Source: Alphaproteobacteria bacterium
GTDB lineage: Bacteria > Pseudomonadota > Alphaproteobacteria > Rhizobiales > GCA-2746425
Direction: 5' to 3'
DNA: 64,000 nt
Assembly: GCA_024743215.1 (NCBI GenBank)
Contig: JANSWZ010000008.1
Coordinates: 156,003-220,002, forward strand
Shown piece by piece: positions 43,478 to 53,511 of this stretch. Numbering within the stretch: the stretch's first letter is position 1; every line of letters begins with the position of its first letter. The translations under genes and the position numbers were made by a program. Below the pieces are notes generated by a model, which was not told where the DNA came from, searched no databases, and saw nothing but the letters and a program-made list of their open reading frames with translations.

Positions 43478-44680
43478 ATGACACATAAAATGAAGCTCAT
43501 CTTGGCCGACACATTCAATCCATATTCCCGACCCCAAATCAATCTAGTGCCTGCAATACTGGTTCTCCTAATTACAATTACATCATTTGCTGCATCGACT
43601 GGTATCGCTCGCGCTCATGAAATTCAGCCAGCGATCGCTGATCTTGTCTTTGCCCCGGATGGTTCTGAATTTGAACTGGATATTGCACTAAACCTGGAAG
43701 CCGCTCTTGCAGGCATCGGGTCTGAACATGAAGACACGGACCAATCGGCCCAATCAGAGCAATACAATACGCTCAGGGCGCTTTCAGCGGATGAATTGCA
43801 GGCACACGTCACTGCAAACAGTGAGGCATTTCTGGGGCAAATTACGATTTCCGCAGATGAAAACAGGCTTGAGACATCAATCGACAGCCTGTCAGTCCCT
43901 GAGATTGGAGATCTTTCGGCGCCACGTATCTCCCGGCTCAAATTGAAGGGGGAGTTACCGGCCAATGCGCAAAACATGACAGTTTCATGGGATCAAGCGC
44001 TTGGCGCAATTGTACTACGCGGGCCGTTAAGTGACACTGGCGAAGGCTATACCGGCTATTTGCAGAATGGCGCCACCAGCGATCCCATATCCATTCGGGG
44101 CATTACGTCCCAGAGCACGTGGCAGGTAATCTCTGACTATGTCGTCATCGGCTATGCCCATATCATTCCCAAGGGTCTGGATCATATTCTGTTTGTGATC
44201 GGATTGTTTCTGCTCAGCACGCGTCTGTCGCCGCTGTTCTGGCAGATCACAGCCTTCACGTTGGCTCACACCATCACTCTGGCTCTGGGGATGCTCGGGC
44301 TGGTCACCATTCCAGCCAGTATCGTCGAGCCGCTGATCGCCGCTTCAATTGTCTATATTTGCGTTGAAAACCTGTTCATGAACCATCTGAGCAAATGGCG
44401 ACCCTTTGTCATTTTTGGGTTCGGCCTGCTGCATGGTCTGGGATTCGCCAGTGTTCTGACAGAAGTCGGTCTTTCCCGATCTCACTTCGTCACAGGTTTG
44501 ATATCGTTCAATGTCGGCGTCGAACTGGGCCAACTCAGCGTAATTCTGCTTTGCTTCCTGGCTGTTGGCTTTTGGTTCCGCAACAAGGATTGGTACAGAG
44601 CAGTGATTGTAATTCCAGGCTCATTGATCATCGCAGCGATAGGGGCTTACTGGTTTCTGGAGAGAACAGTATTGGCCTGA
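43478..44680 (+). CDS. HupE/UreJ-family membrane protein
   Basis: This 400-residue protein has a signal sequence (about 15-45, ending ARA) followed by HEIQPAIADL. An external domain of about 160 residues is followed by seven helices of the HupE/UreJ_2 type. Key features are GYAHIIPKGLDHILFVIGLFLL, ITAFTLAHTITLALGMLG, VENLFMN and FGFGLLHGLGFASVL, with intramembrane His residues typical of the family. HupE proteins are linked to nickel or cobalt permeation. The ATG at 43478 is chosen; 43490 and 43448 are possible. Confidence 0.87.
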   Translation: MTHKMKLILADTFNPYSRPQINLVPAILVLLITITSFAASTGIARAHEIQPAIADLVFAPDGSEFELDIALNLEAALAGIGSEHEDTDQSAQSEQYNTLRALSADELQAHVTANSEAFLGQITISADENRLETSIDSLSVPEIGDLSAPRISRLKLKGELPANAQNMTVSWDQALGAIVLRGPLSDTGEGYTGYLQNGATSDPISIRGITSQSTWQVISDYVVIGYAHIIPKGLDHILFVIGLFLLSTRLSPLFWQITAFTLAHTITLALGMLGLVTIPASIVEPLIAASIVYICVENLFMNHLSKWRPFVIFGFGLLHGLGFASVLTEVGLSRSHFVTGLISFNVGVELGQLSVILLCFLAVGFWFRNKDWYRAVIVIPGSLIIAAIGAYWFLERTVLA

Positions 44681-44791
44681 GAGGTCCGGAAATTCTGTCG
44701 CTGAAGCTGTAGAAAAAATCGCATCTGCAGCACTGGACATTTCTCGAATGGAAGCGCTTGATGCGGCAAAATGACATAAGCACAGGCCGCA

Positions 44792-46030
44792 ATGCCACTA
44801 GCCCTTCTCCCCCTTCTCATTGCTGCGGGCATTTTACTTGCCGGCAACGGCCTTCAGGGTACGCTCATTACATTGCGTGGAACCTCGGAAGGCTTTTCCG
44901 CACTTGATATCGGACTGATTGGCGCGAGCTACTCGACAGGTTTTCTGTTGGCCTGCATCTATGCACCGCGTCTTCTTCAATCGGTCGGTCACATCCGAAC
45001 CTTTGCAGCATTGGCAGCTCTGTCAGCTGTCTGCACTCTTTTGATGGTGCTTGCCATTGATTCCAACCTGTGGATCGCGCTGCGATTTGTCATGGGTTTT
45101 TGCTTTTCGGGACTGTTCACAACAGTTGAAAGCTGGATCAATTCAAAAGCAAAGAAACACAACCGAGCCCGTGTCCTTTCGCTCTATAGGATGATTGATC
45201 TCCTTGCTGTCACCAGCAGCCAGTTTCTGATCCCGGCATTTGGCGCAATGAGTTTCGCGATCTTCTCTGTGGCAGCTATGCTGTATTGCCTGTCCATCGT
45301 ACCAATTTCCTTATCAGACAGATCAAGTCCCAAACCGCCTGAAAATTTCAAATTCGATCTGAAGGCCATTTGGGCAATTTCACCGCTGGCTTGTTTCGGC
45401 TGTTTCACAATCGGCCTCACCAATTCAGCCTTCCGAAATATAGGGCCACTTTATGCACAGGATGTCGGGTTCGATGAAACGGGCATTGCCTTGTTCATGA
45501 GTGTCGGCATTGCTGGCGGTATTTTGCTGCAATACCCGTTGGGTTGGCTATCCGATAGGTTCAACCGCCGCATTTCTCTCATGATCGCGACCTGTGGCGC
45601 CATAGCGGCCAGTATTGCCCTGTCTGCACTCGGCAATACATCGCAAGCAGGCAGCCTGATCGGCATTTTCGCTTTTGGCGCATTTGCCATGCCCCTTTAT
45701 GCCTTGTCCGCGGCACACGCCAATGATCAGGCTGAAGATGATCAATATGTGCTGGTGGCTGCAGGATTGATGTTTTTCTTTTCGGCTGGCGCAATTGGCG
45801 GCCCATTCTTTGCCGCCGTATTTGCCGAACAATTCGGTTCACCGTCAATTTTTGTCTATACAAGCCTGATGCATGGAATGCTGGTTGTGTTTACAATTGT
45901 TCGGTCACTTGCAAGACCCGGCCTGTCACCAAAACCCGACAAACGGTTTGTGGCACTGATCAGAACCTCCCCGCAATTCCTGGGACTGGCCAACAAAACC
46001 AGAAAACCAACGAAAAAGCCTAAAAGCTGA
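44792..46030 (+). CDS. MFS transporter (YcaD-like)
   Basis: This is a 412-residue major facilitator protein with 12 predicted helices. The first helix is LLPLLIAAGILLAGNGLQGTL. Helix 4 (LRFVMGFCFSGLFTTVESWINSKA) and YPLGWLSDRFNRRISLMIA (a motif A variant in the second half) resemble the YcaD group. The C-terminus is basic and cytosolic. The substrate is unknown. It ends one base before the stop of the convergent ABC ATPase gene. Confidence 0.85.
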   Translation: MPLALLPLLIAAGILLAGNGLQGTLITLRGTSEGFSALDIGLIGASYSTGFLLACIYAPRLLQSVGHIRTFAALAALSAVCTLLMVLAIDSNLWIALRFVMGFCFSGLFTTVESWINSKAKKHNRARVLSLYRMIDLLAVTSSQFLIPAFGAMSFAIFSVAAMLYCLSIVPISLSDRSSPKPPENFKFDLKAIWAISPLACFGCFTIGLTNSAFRNIGPLYAQDVGFDETGIALFMSVGIAGGILLQYPLGWLSDRFNRRISLMIATCGAIAASIALSALGNTSQAGSLIGIFAFGAFAMPLYALSAAHANDQAEDDQYVLVAAGLMFFFSAGAIGGPFFAAVFAEQFGSPSIFVYTSLMHGMLVVFTIVRSLARPGLSPKPDKRFVALIRTSPQFLGLANKTRKPTKKPKS

Positions 46031-46031
46031 A

Positions 46032-48158
46032 TCACTCAGCCGGCTCCAACTGCCCTTCTTCCTTGTCGCTGCTTCCTTTGCTACGGAAAACCGGTAGCAT
46101 ATTGTTCAGCGTTTCTTCGCTTAGATGACACAAAATCTGGTGTCCGCGCAGCCGGTCAACATCCATGGAGACCGTCCGGACAGGGGGAACTTCCATGTCG
46201 CATAATCCATCAATCTTGTACTGACACCGGGTAGAGAAAGGACATCCCTTTGGCGGGTTAAGCGATGACGGTAATTCGCCTTGCAAAACAATCTTTCGCT
46301 TTTCGATAGATGTATCTGCCACCGGGACTGCCGACAGCAATGCTTCCGTGTATGGATGATAGGGCGGCGAAAAGATTTCATCAGTGCGCCCCTGCTCCAT
46401 TATCTGTCCCAGATACATAACAACAATGTGGTCTGCGAGATATCTGACAACCGACAAATCATGACTGATGAACAACAAGGTTGTGCGGTGATCACGTTGG
46501 ATATCCATCAGCAATTCCGTTACAGCAGCCTGGACGGATACGTCCAGAGCCGACACAGGCTCATCTGCAATCACCATGGATGGATTGCCTGCAAACGCTC
46601 GGGCGATACCAACCCTCTGTTTCTGCCCACCTGACAATTGCCTCGGGCGACGTTTGGCAAAATCGCGGGGTAACTTCACAATATCGAGGAGTTCCATGAC
46701 GCGGGCTTCTACCTTTGCCGGTTCTTTCTCGACCCCGAACTTTCGGATGACACGGGATATCTGATGGCCAATCGTATGGCTGGGATTCAGTGTATCAAAG
46801 GGGTTCTGAAACACCATTTGCAGCTTTGAAATTGTGTCGGCTTTTCGATCCTGAACCGTCAGACTTCCAAGCTCAATGTCCCCGAACTGGATATTGCCAG
46901 ACGTGGCATCCTCCAAGCCCATCAACACTTTCGCAAATGTAGATTTGCCACAGCCGGATTCGCCAACAATGGCAACTGTTTCGGCCTCTCTTGCATGAAA
47001 GCTGATACCCTCATTGGCCTTGACAGTACTGGCCTCGGCCCCGAACAGGAACAGACCTCCCCGTTCCACCCGGTAGTGTTTCTGAAGGTCTTTAATGTCC
47101 AGAACCACTTCGCCCGGCAAAACGGCATCACGCCCAATCACGGTCGCCTGTTCAGCAGCCCAGTCAATTTCGCGAGATTTCAGACATCGAGCAAAATGAT
47201 TTTTGCCTTCGGCCATTTCTTCCAACTCAACAAGTTCCTGGTCACAGCGCCCTTCCTCGAAAAAATCACAACGCGGTCCAAAATAGCAACCAGTCGGTCT
47301 TTCGTGCGGCAGCGGCAACTGCCCGCGAATAGGTAAAAGAGGCTTGCTTTTCTTATCGGCACCCGGCAGCGGAATCGAGTTGAACAGACCGCGCGTGTAG
47401 GGGTGGCGCATTGTATCAAATACATCACCTATATCGCCAATTTCCACAGCCTGCCCTGAATACATAACGGTGAGCCGGTCACAGGTCTCCAGAATGAGCC
47501 CCAGATTGTGTGAAATGAAAATCAGAGACGTATTAAACTCAATCGCAACATCACGTATGAGTTCTACTATTCCAGCTTCCACCGTTACATCCAAAGCTGT
47601 TGTTGGTTCATCCAACAACAGCAGTTTCGGGTTTGACAAAAGCGCCATCGCGATCACAACGCGTTGCTGCTGCCCGCCAGAAATCTGGTGCGGATAGGAG
47701 TTCATGATGCGCGACGGATCGGGCAGCTTCACCTTTTCCAGCATTTGCAAGGCTTTCATCTTTGCATCTGCTTCGTTCGTCCCGTCATGAAACATTGGCA
47801 CTTCTGCCAATTGGTCGGATATCTTCATAGCCGGGTTCAAAGAGGCCATCGGCTCCTGATACACCATGGCAATTTGCGAACCGCGAAGTTTCCGCAGTTC
47901 TTCTTGGCTCATGGCAGTCATGTCGTGGCCGTTGAAAAGAATTTGGCCGCTTTTGACGTAACCATTTGCGCCGAGATATTGCATAATCGCAAGCGCGACC
48001 GTGGATTTGCCGCAACCCGATTCACCCACGATGCCATGCGATTCATTGGGCATGAGTTTGAGGTTGAAATCGATGACAGCCGGAATCTCACCTGCCCTCG
48101 TTTTATATGAAATGCACAAATCCCTGCATTCAAGGACCGGGGTAACTTCATCCATCAT
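46032..48158 (-). CDS. Dipeptide/oligopeptide-type ABC transporter, two ATP-binding domains fused
   Basis: This 708-residue protein contains the equivalents of DppD and DppF in one chain. The first domain has Walker A GESGCGKST, signature ISGGQQQR and LLLLDEPTTALD. The second (from about 340) has GESGCGKST again, LSGGQKQR and VIADEPVSALD. Each ends in an oligopeptide-type Cys motif (GCYFGPRCDFFEEGRC and GCPFSTRCQYKIDGLC) that can hold an iron-sulfur cluster. It powers import through the two permeases encoded upstream; the permease gene is 18 bases away. Confidence 0.95.
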   Translation of the reverse strand: MMDEVTPVLECRDLCISYKTRAGEIPAVIDFNLKLMPNESHGIVGESGCGKSTVALAIMQYLGANGYVKSGQILFNGHDMTAMSQEELRKLRGSQIAMVYQEPMASLNPAMKISDQLAEVPMFHDGTNEADAKMKALQMLEKVKLPDPSRIMNSYPHQISGGQQQRVVIAMALLSNPKLLLLDEPTTALDVTVEAGIVELIRDVAIEFNTSLIFISHNLGLILETCDRLTVMYSGQAVEIGDIGDVFDTMRHPYTRGLFNSIPLPGADKKSKPLLPIRGQLPLPHERPTGCYFGPRCDFFEEGRCDQELVELEEMAEGKNHFARCLKSREIDWAAEQATVIGRDAVLPGEVVLDIKDLQKHYRVERGGLFLFGAEASTVKANEGISFHAREAETVAIVGESGCGKSTFAKVLMGLEDATSGNIQFGDIELGSLTVQDRKADTISKLQMVFQNPFDTLNPSHTIGHQISRVIRKFGVEKEPAKVEARVMELLDIVKLPRDFAKRRPRQLSGGQKQRVGIARAFAGNPSMVIADEPVSALDVSVQAAVTELLMDIQRDHRTTLLFISHDLSVVRYLADHIVVMYLGQIMEQGRTDEIFSPPYHPYTEALLSAVPVADTSIEKRKIVLQGELPSSLNPPKGCPFSTRCQYKIDGLCDMEVPPVRTVSMDVDRLRGHQILCHLSEETLNNMLPVFRSKGSSDKEEGQLEPAE

Positions 48159-48176
48159 TCGATCCTCACCCTGTTC

Positions 48177-49184
48177 CTAGTCTCTGAGGCTGATTTCACG
48201 AAGACCATCAGCCAATAGATTAAAGCCGAGGATCAAGGAAGACACCGAAAGTGCCGGAACCAGCAGCATATATGAAAATTTCCAGAGCATCGCGACACGC
48301 GCCGATTCTCGGATCATAAGCCCCCAATCAGGATCTGGTGGCTGCAAGCCAAGCCCAAGAAAAGTCAGTGTTGTAATGGCAACCGTCGTATAGCCAAGCC
48401 TCAGACAGGCATCCACAATCAATGGACCACGTACATTGGGGAGCAGTTCGACGAGCATGATATATAAAGGATGCTCACCCCTGGTTTGCGCCGCAAACAC
48501 ATAGTCGCGGGTCTTGATGTCCAAAGTGAGTCCTCGGACGATGCGCATGATGGCGGGAGCCGATGCAAATGTAACTGCAATGACAATGTTGAAGCCGGAT
48601 GGTCCCAGATAATTCAAAACGACAATGAACAGCACCATGACTGGAAAAGACAGAAAGACGTTGCTGATGAACGAGATGACTTCATCCCACCATCCTGAAA
48701 GATAGCCAGCGATCAAACCAAACACCGTGCCAACCACATACGCAACGGCCGTGGCCGACACACCCCAGATAAGAACTCTCTGACACCCCCAAATCATGCG
48801 GGAGAGAAGGTCTCGTCCTTTGAAATCACTCCCCAGAACAAAGAACGTTTCTTTCTTCTCTGTCCAGGGAGTGGCGAAAGGCGCAATCGGCTTGTTTGGA
48901 TCTAACAACGGCAGATAGGGTGCAGAAACCGCCATAATCAGCCAAAAAAACACCAGCGAAAGCCCAACAAGGGCAACCGTGGACTCACGGAAAGCCCACA
49001 AGCAAATGAAATAGAGCGCAATGGTGGCCGGGATGGCTGGCAGCAGCACCACATCATCCAGACCAAACATCACGTAAAGCGTCAGTGGAACCCACATGAT
49101 CGCAAACAGGATCAACATCGGTTTTGGTTTCGCCAATCGCTCGAACATCGAACTGCGCGGGAATTCAAGATCAGCGACAGGCAT
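48177..49184 (-). CDS. ABC transporter permease (DppC/OppC-like)
   Basis: This 335-residue inner-membrane subunit has the N-terminal OppC-type region and about six helices. The EAA-like loop is GEHPLYIMLVELLPNVRGPLIVDACLRLGYT, and GSDFKGRDLLSRMIWG is the OppC hallmark. A TAGGAGCG ribosome-binding site selects the ATG at 49184. An earlier in-frame start would overlap the upstream permease. Its partner is the preceding OppB-like protein. Confidence 0.93.
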   Translation of the reverse strand: MPVADLEFPRSSMFERLAKPKPMLILFAIMWVPLTLYVMFGLDDVVLLPAIPATIALYFICLWAFRESTVALVGLSLVFFWLIMAVSAPYLPLLDPNKPIAPFATPWTEKKETFFVLGSDFKGRDLLSRMIWGCQRVLIWGVSATAVAYVVGTVFGLIAGYLSGWWDEVISFISNVFLSFPVMVLFIVVLNYLGPSGFNIVIAVTFASAPAIMRIVRGLTLDIKTRDYVFAAQTRGEHPLYIMLVELLPNVRGPLIVDACLRLGYTTVAITTLTFLGLGLQPPDPDWGLMIRESARVAMLWKFSYMLLVPALSVSSLILGFNLLADGLREISLRD

Positions 49185-49194
49185 GATTACGCTC

Positions 49195-50145
49195 CTAACT
49201 GAACCGAATGCGGGGATTAAGGAACGTATAGCCAATGTCCGAGATAATCTGGGAAAGAACGGCGACCAGAACCGCTACAAGCGTGCAGGCCTGCACAACT
49301 TCAATATCTGGAAAAAGGGCTGCTTCCAGCAGCAATTTGCCAAAACCATCATATTCAAAAAAGACCTCTACAACAACGACCCCGGACAACAACCAATTGA
49401 GTTGCAACACGATGATGGTGAAGGGAGCGATCAGAGCATTGCGCAAGGCATGTTTCATGATGACCCGTCTGTAAGGCAGGCCCTTCAGAATGGCTGTCCT
49501 GATGTATTGAGAGGTCATCACTTCGGCCATCGATGCCCGCGTCATCCGCGCGACATAGCCAAAATCATAAATCACAAGTGTGAGCACCGGCAGCACAAGC
49601 GCTTTCCAGTCAAACCCGGAAATCATGGCTGATTTGGCAGGGACCAGCCCAAGACCGAGTGCAAGAAATACTGTCAACAAAATGGCTGTTGCGATTTCAG
49701 GAATACTCGTAAAAAACACGGATATGAAAGAGACGGATCGATCTTGCAAGGATCCCTCTTTCATTCCCGCCAGAACACCCAGAACAAGTGACAACGGAAT
49801 CATCAGCGCAAACACCCAGAACGCAAGAATTCCAGTCTTTTTCAGTTTGTCCCACAACAAGGGACCAACTTCCCGGTTTTTCTCTTGAGAAAACCCAAAA
49901 TCACCTTTTACGACCGCACCAATCCAGTTGCTGTAGCGCTCATAAAAGGGAACATTGAGTCCCTTTTTTTCGAGCCAGGATTCATAGCTGGCATCGGTCA
50001 ACGCACTCACGGCAAATCCACCAAGCTCTTGAACTGCAAGACGTTTTTTAAATTCAGGTGTGTCAAATATCACAAACAGGATGAATGAAGCGGTCAGCAT
50101 GATGAGGATCATCTGCAGAATACGTTTCAATAAAAACTTGGTCAT
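49195..50145 (-). CDS. ABC transporter permease (DppB/OppB-like)
   Basis: This 316-residue subunit starts MTKFLLKRILQMILIML, the usual OppB beginning. It has about six helices, a periplasmic segment with YERYSNWIGAVVKGDFGFS, and the cytoplasmic EAA loop with RVIMKHALRNALIAPFTI. It forms the membrane channel with the OppC-like protein, 10 bases further on. Confidence 0.93.
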   Translation of the reverse strand: MTKFLLKRILQMILIMLTASFILFVIFDTPEFKKRLAVQELGGFAVSALTDASYESWLEKKGLNVPFYERYSNWIGAVVKGDFGFSQEKNREVGPLLWDKLKKTGILAFWVFALMIPLSLVLGVLAGMKEGSLQDRSVSFISVFFTSIPEIATAILLTVFLALGLGLVPAKSAMISGFDWKALVLPVLTLVIYDFGYVARMTRASMAEVMTSQYIRTAILKGLPYRRVIMKHALRNALIAPFTIIVLQLNWLLSGVVVVEVFFEYDGFGKLLLEAALFPDIEVVQACTLVAVLVAVLSQIISDIGYTFLNPRIRFS

Positions 50146-50226
50146 TTTGCCTGGGAAATGCTCCAATGGCTCAGGTTAAGCTGACCACGGTAGAACCATG
50201 GTTTGATGTAAGGCGCTGATGAAAAG

Positions 50227-50252
50227 AAAAGACCGTGCAGGTATCTGCACGG
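50227..50252 (-). terminator. Hairpin with T-rich tail between binding protein and permease genes
   Basis: An 8-bp perfect stem (50233-50240 with 50245-50252, 4-base loop) is followed on the minus strand by TCTTTTCTTTTC. It stands 18 bases after the binding-protein stop. It probably ends most transcripts there, so that the binding protein is made in excess of the permease. Confidence 0.75.
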
Positions 50253-50270
50253 CCTTTGGGCAGTCCGCGA

Positions 50271-51935
50271 CTAAGCTTTCCAAACCTTGTTGAACAAATG
50301 AAACTTCGTCGGGTGCATGGAAACCCCATTCACACTGCCATTTACAATGGAGTAGAGCGGGCGGAAAAGCGGAATACAAACGATCGCGGCATCTTGCATG
50401 ATTTTTTGCACTTTTTCCATTTTTGCACGGCGCTCCTCCACATCGAGCGTAGCTTCTGCCTCATCCAGGGCTGCGTCAAATTCTGCGTTTGAAAAATGGG
50501 TTTCGTTCCAGGGAACACCGGTTCTATAGCCCAATGACAGAACCATGGTTCCCAGTGGACGATGGGTCCAGGAAGTGGCCCCAAAGGGCGTCTTGTCCCA
50601 GATCTCCCAATATTTGGACGCGGGTAACACGTTGATATTGAGCGTAATTCCGGCATCTTTTACCTGATCCCTGACAGCTTCCACGACCGTTTGATGCCAG
50701 GGGCCGTCGGTGTTCCCGATATCAATGGTCAACTCAATCCCGTCAGCATAACCCGCCTCTGCCAAAAGCGCCTTCGCGCCTTCGACATCCCGAGCGGGAA
50801 CCGGAATATCAAAATGCTCGGGATGGATAGGCGCTACATGATAGTTAGCTCCAATATCGCCACCTTCAGGATAGACCAGTGGCTTCACAGCAGCATTGTC
50901 AATTGCCATCGAAAAAGCACGACGCACACGAATATCATCAAAAGGGGCTTGATCGACCTGCATTCTCAAAGTCAGCGTTTGCGACGTCCGTGCGGTCAGG
51001 ATTGTACCTTCGATTGCCTTCGCAAACTCCAACTGCTCGACGCCAAACTCGATGATCGTATCTACCTCGCCGCCAGAGAATGCTATGAGAGAGTTTTCGG
51101 CCGAGAAATCGTAATAGTGAATCTCATCGAGATAGACCTGCCCTCCCCAATAGTCATGATCAGCTTTCTTTTTAAGAATGCATTTTTCCCCGACCACCAA
51201 TTCAACCAATTCATAAGCGCCCGTTCCAAGTGGATTGTCGGAAAAAGGAGCTTTGAAGCTTGGATGCACAATCGAGGTTGGATAGTTTGAAAAGTCTTCC
51301 GGCACTGACAGAACTGGCTTTTGAAGATTTAACTGGATTGTATGGGAGTCCAACACCTCAACCGACCCCTCCACCATCGCTTTCTTCTCACCAACATCTT
51401 CCAGCATTGCGGCAATGGAAGACAAGCCGATATTTGAAGAACCAAGATCCGGGTCCATCCAGCGATCTATGTTAAACTTGACGTGCTCCGCAGTCAGTTC
51501 ATCGCCATTGTGCCATTTCACACCCTTGCGTATTGTAAAGGTCCAGGTTTTTAGGTCATCTGATGCTTCCCAGCCATCCACCAACATAGGGCGGGTGATG
51601 TTATCAGTACCGGTAATAGTAAGAAACTCCAGAGTGTGTCGTGTCTGGTTTGACATTTCCGACCAGGAATAGGTGGCAGGATCGTCCATTTTCTGAATAT
51701 CCATGCCGACCTTCAATATACCGCCAGCTTTCGCATTCGGGTCGTCAGCCGCAAATGGCATATTGCCATGTCCTGCCGCATCTGCAGGCTGCACAAGCCC
51801 TGACATCGCATAGGCACTGCCAGCTGAAACGCCCAACAACGTCGCTACGCGCAGAAATGCGCGCCGGTCCATCCGACCGTCATCCATCATCTTCTGCGCT
51901 TCTTTAACTTTTGGATGCAGTCTATTATTGCTCAT
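50271..51935 (-). CDS. ABC transporter substrate-binding protein (SBP family 5, Tat-exported)
   Basis: This 554-residue periplasmic receptor begins with a 20-residue charged segment, then a twin-arginine signal (RRAFLRV at about 24-30) and a hydrophobic stretch to about residue 50. Family 5 features are LVDGWEASDDLKTWTFTIRKGVKWHNGDELTAEHVKFNIDRW, FSDNPLGTGAYELVE, RRAFSMAIDNAA and FSNAEFDAALDEA. Family members bind peptides, nickel complexes, opines or sugars. The gene order SBP-permease-permease-ATPase is one operon. The Tat signal suggests folding before export. Confidence 0.93.
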   Translation of the reverse strand: MSNNRLHPKVKEAQKMMDDGRMDRRAFLRVATLLGVSAGSAYAMSGLVQPADAAGHGNMPFAADDPNAKAGGILKVGMDIQKMDDPATYSWSEMSNQTRHTLEFLTITGTDNITRPMLVDGWEASDDLKTWTFTIRKGVKWHNGDELTAEHVKFNIDRWMDPDLGSSNIGLSSIAAMLEDVGEKKAMVEGSVEVLDSHTIQLNLQKPVLSVPEDFSNYPTSIVHPSFKAPFSDNPLGTGAYELVELVVGEKCILKKKADHDYWGGQVYLDEIHYYDFSAENSLIAFSGGEVDTIIEFGVEQLEFAKAIEGTILTARTSQTLTLRMQVDQAPFDDIRVRRAFSMAIDNAAVKPLVYPEGGDIGANYHVAPIHPEHFDIPVPARDVEGAKALLAEAGYADGIELTIDIGNTDGPWHQTVVEAVRDQVKDAGITLNINVLPASKYWEIWDKTPFGATSWTHRPLGTMVLSLGYRTGVPWNETHFSNAEFDAALDEAEATLDVEERRAKMEKVQKIMQDAAIVCIPLFRPLYSIVNGSVNGVSMHPTKFHLFNKVWKA

Positions 51936-52382
51936 GGATTTCCTCTGGACTTAGTAAGAACATAAAAAAAGCGAGACCGCCTGTTTACGGACCCGCACTA
52001 AAATTTCCGAACCGGGATTTCATTTGAAACCTGTCATGACAGGCTTCATGTCCAGATACCGGGTTAATAGCCTCATGGCTGCATAGTTCATAACAAACTC
52101 TTCTAGTGGCCAATTCGCCCCTGAACTCTATAAGTGCAACCTTGTGCAGCAAAGTCAACCGGGCTGCATGACCAATGGCCCGCAGGGCCTGAACCGCCAA
52201 AAATGAATTTTTCTTTATTTATTTCATAAGCTTACAGGCCAAAGATGATTCGATTTGTAAGATTTAGATATATTCAAATTGCGACATTTTGGGTCATTCG
52301 ATGTCGTTTTTGCATAAAGCTTTTGCAATTGGGCGTATGACTGCACGCTTGAACCCAAGTATTCAGCGCTGCCTTCAACCCG
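51936..52382. promoter_or_regulatory. Leader and promoter region of the ABC importer operon
   Basis: These 447 bases between the LacI-type regulator gene and the binding-protein gene hold no convincing coding sequence; a 71-codon minus-strand frame has no family features. The left part carries a terminator-like hairpin. AT-rich stretches around 52200-52290 are the likely promoter area. No sure LacI operator was found by eye. Confidence 0.45.
51964..51996 (-). terminator. Terminator-like hairpin just upstream of the binding-protein gene
   Basis: A 10-bp stem with one mismatch (51971-51980 with 51987-51996) and 6-base loop is followed on the minus strand by seven T. It sits only about 30 bases before the start codon, inside the presumed leader. 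It could attenuate the operon or end read-through from the LacI-type gene. Confidence 0.6.
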
Positions 52383-53411
52383 TCATGCCAAATCAGGAAT
52401 ATTTGCTGGAGTCACTATCTGCACAGTCGAAAAGCGGACCGCTTCTGCTTTGAATTTGGACTTATGAAATGCGATGAATCCGGCGAACGCCTGTCTCATA
52501 TCTTTGTTAAGATCATGCACAATGGCGGCGCTGATGCGCCCCTCAGACAAGAGCTTACGGTTCTCTTCATCTAGATCATGCCCGATAACAACAGGTTCAG
52601 GCACATCTAGGTCGTTAAACGCTTCGAGAATTGCTCTATTCCCACCCCCTGCAGAGTAAAGGCCGATAATATGTGTGCCTCTCTCCAGAAGCTCTGTCAC
52701 CTGATTTTTAGTCGCAATTGACTGACCATATCCACCGCTTACCTCCATCAGGTCCAGATCCGGCCGTGCAAGCAAGATGGATTGCCTGAAACTGGCAATG
52801 CGATCAGCTTCACCACTAAAATCACTGTGACTTATTGTCAGGAGAATGGTGCCGCCAAGACCGGTCACGAAACGCGACATCAAGAATGATGCAGTTTCTC
52901 CAGCGCTGATGTTATCCATCCCTGCATACGCAATACGGGGGCTGTCTGGAATGTCTGTCACCAAGGTTGCTGTGGGAACATGCCTGCTTCTCAACCCTCC
53001 GATTGCATCACAAATTTCTGGAAGATTCTTGGCTTTGAGAAGCACACCTTTACTGCCGTTAAGGCCGATCCGTCTTAGTCGTGCGACCAACTCAGCTGTT
53101 GTCCACGTCTCCCGAAAGTGAAACCGCGGACGCACCAATGCTGGCAGAAAACTGGCAATTTCAGCCTCCACTGCATCACGTACAATCTCGGCGAACCGAT
53201 CAGGCGCCTCCACTACAACATCGATCAAAAACCTCTCTCCGACCAAATTCAGGCTACCCTGGAGGCGCTCCAATTCCTCAATAGCCCGCAAGACACGCAG
53301 ACGCGTTTGGTGTTTCACATGCGAACGATTGTTTAAAACCCGGTCAACCGTTGCAGTACTGACACCCGCCTGAATGGCTACCTCCTTCACAAGAAACTTA
53401 TGTGACGCCAA
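52383..53411 (-). CDS. LacI-family transcriptional regulator
   Basis: This 342-residue regulator has the LacI HTH at its N-terminus (VKEVAIQAGVSTATVDRVLNNRSHV, including a hinge-like RVLRAIEELERLQG). The remainder is a sugar-binding-type periplasmic fold (VTDIPDSPRIAYAGMDNISAGETASFLM, IIGLYSAGGGNRAILEAF, VIGHDLDEENRKLL). This type usually senses a sugar or related ligand such as an opine. It lies next to the ABC importer and divergent from the PhyH gene, so it probably controls both. Confidence 0.9.
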   Translation of the reverse strand: MASHKFLVKEVAIQAGVSTATVDRVLNNRSHVKHQTRLRVLRAIEELERLQGSLNLVGERFLIDVVVEAPDRFAEIVRDAVEAEIASFLPALVRPRFHFRETWTTAELVARLRRIGLNGSKGVLLKAKNLPEICDAIGGLRSRHVPTATLVTDIPDSPRIAYAGMDNISAGETASFLMSRFVTGLGGTILLTISHSDFSGEADRIASFRQSILLARPDLDLMEVSGGYGQSIATKNQVTELLERGTHIIGLYSAGGGNRAILEAFNDLDVPEPVVIGHDLDEENRKLLSEGRISAAIVHDLNKDMRQAFAGFIAFHKSKFKAEAVRFSTVQIVTPANIPDLA

Positions 53412-53511
53412 ATCAAACCTCGATCTGAATTGATGGTTTTTTGATGGTTTTCAGGAATGGGTGCATGGAACACAATCTGTATTCTGTAAAGAGAAATTGG
53501 AGGAGAACAGC

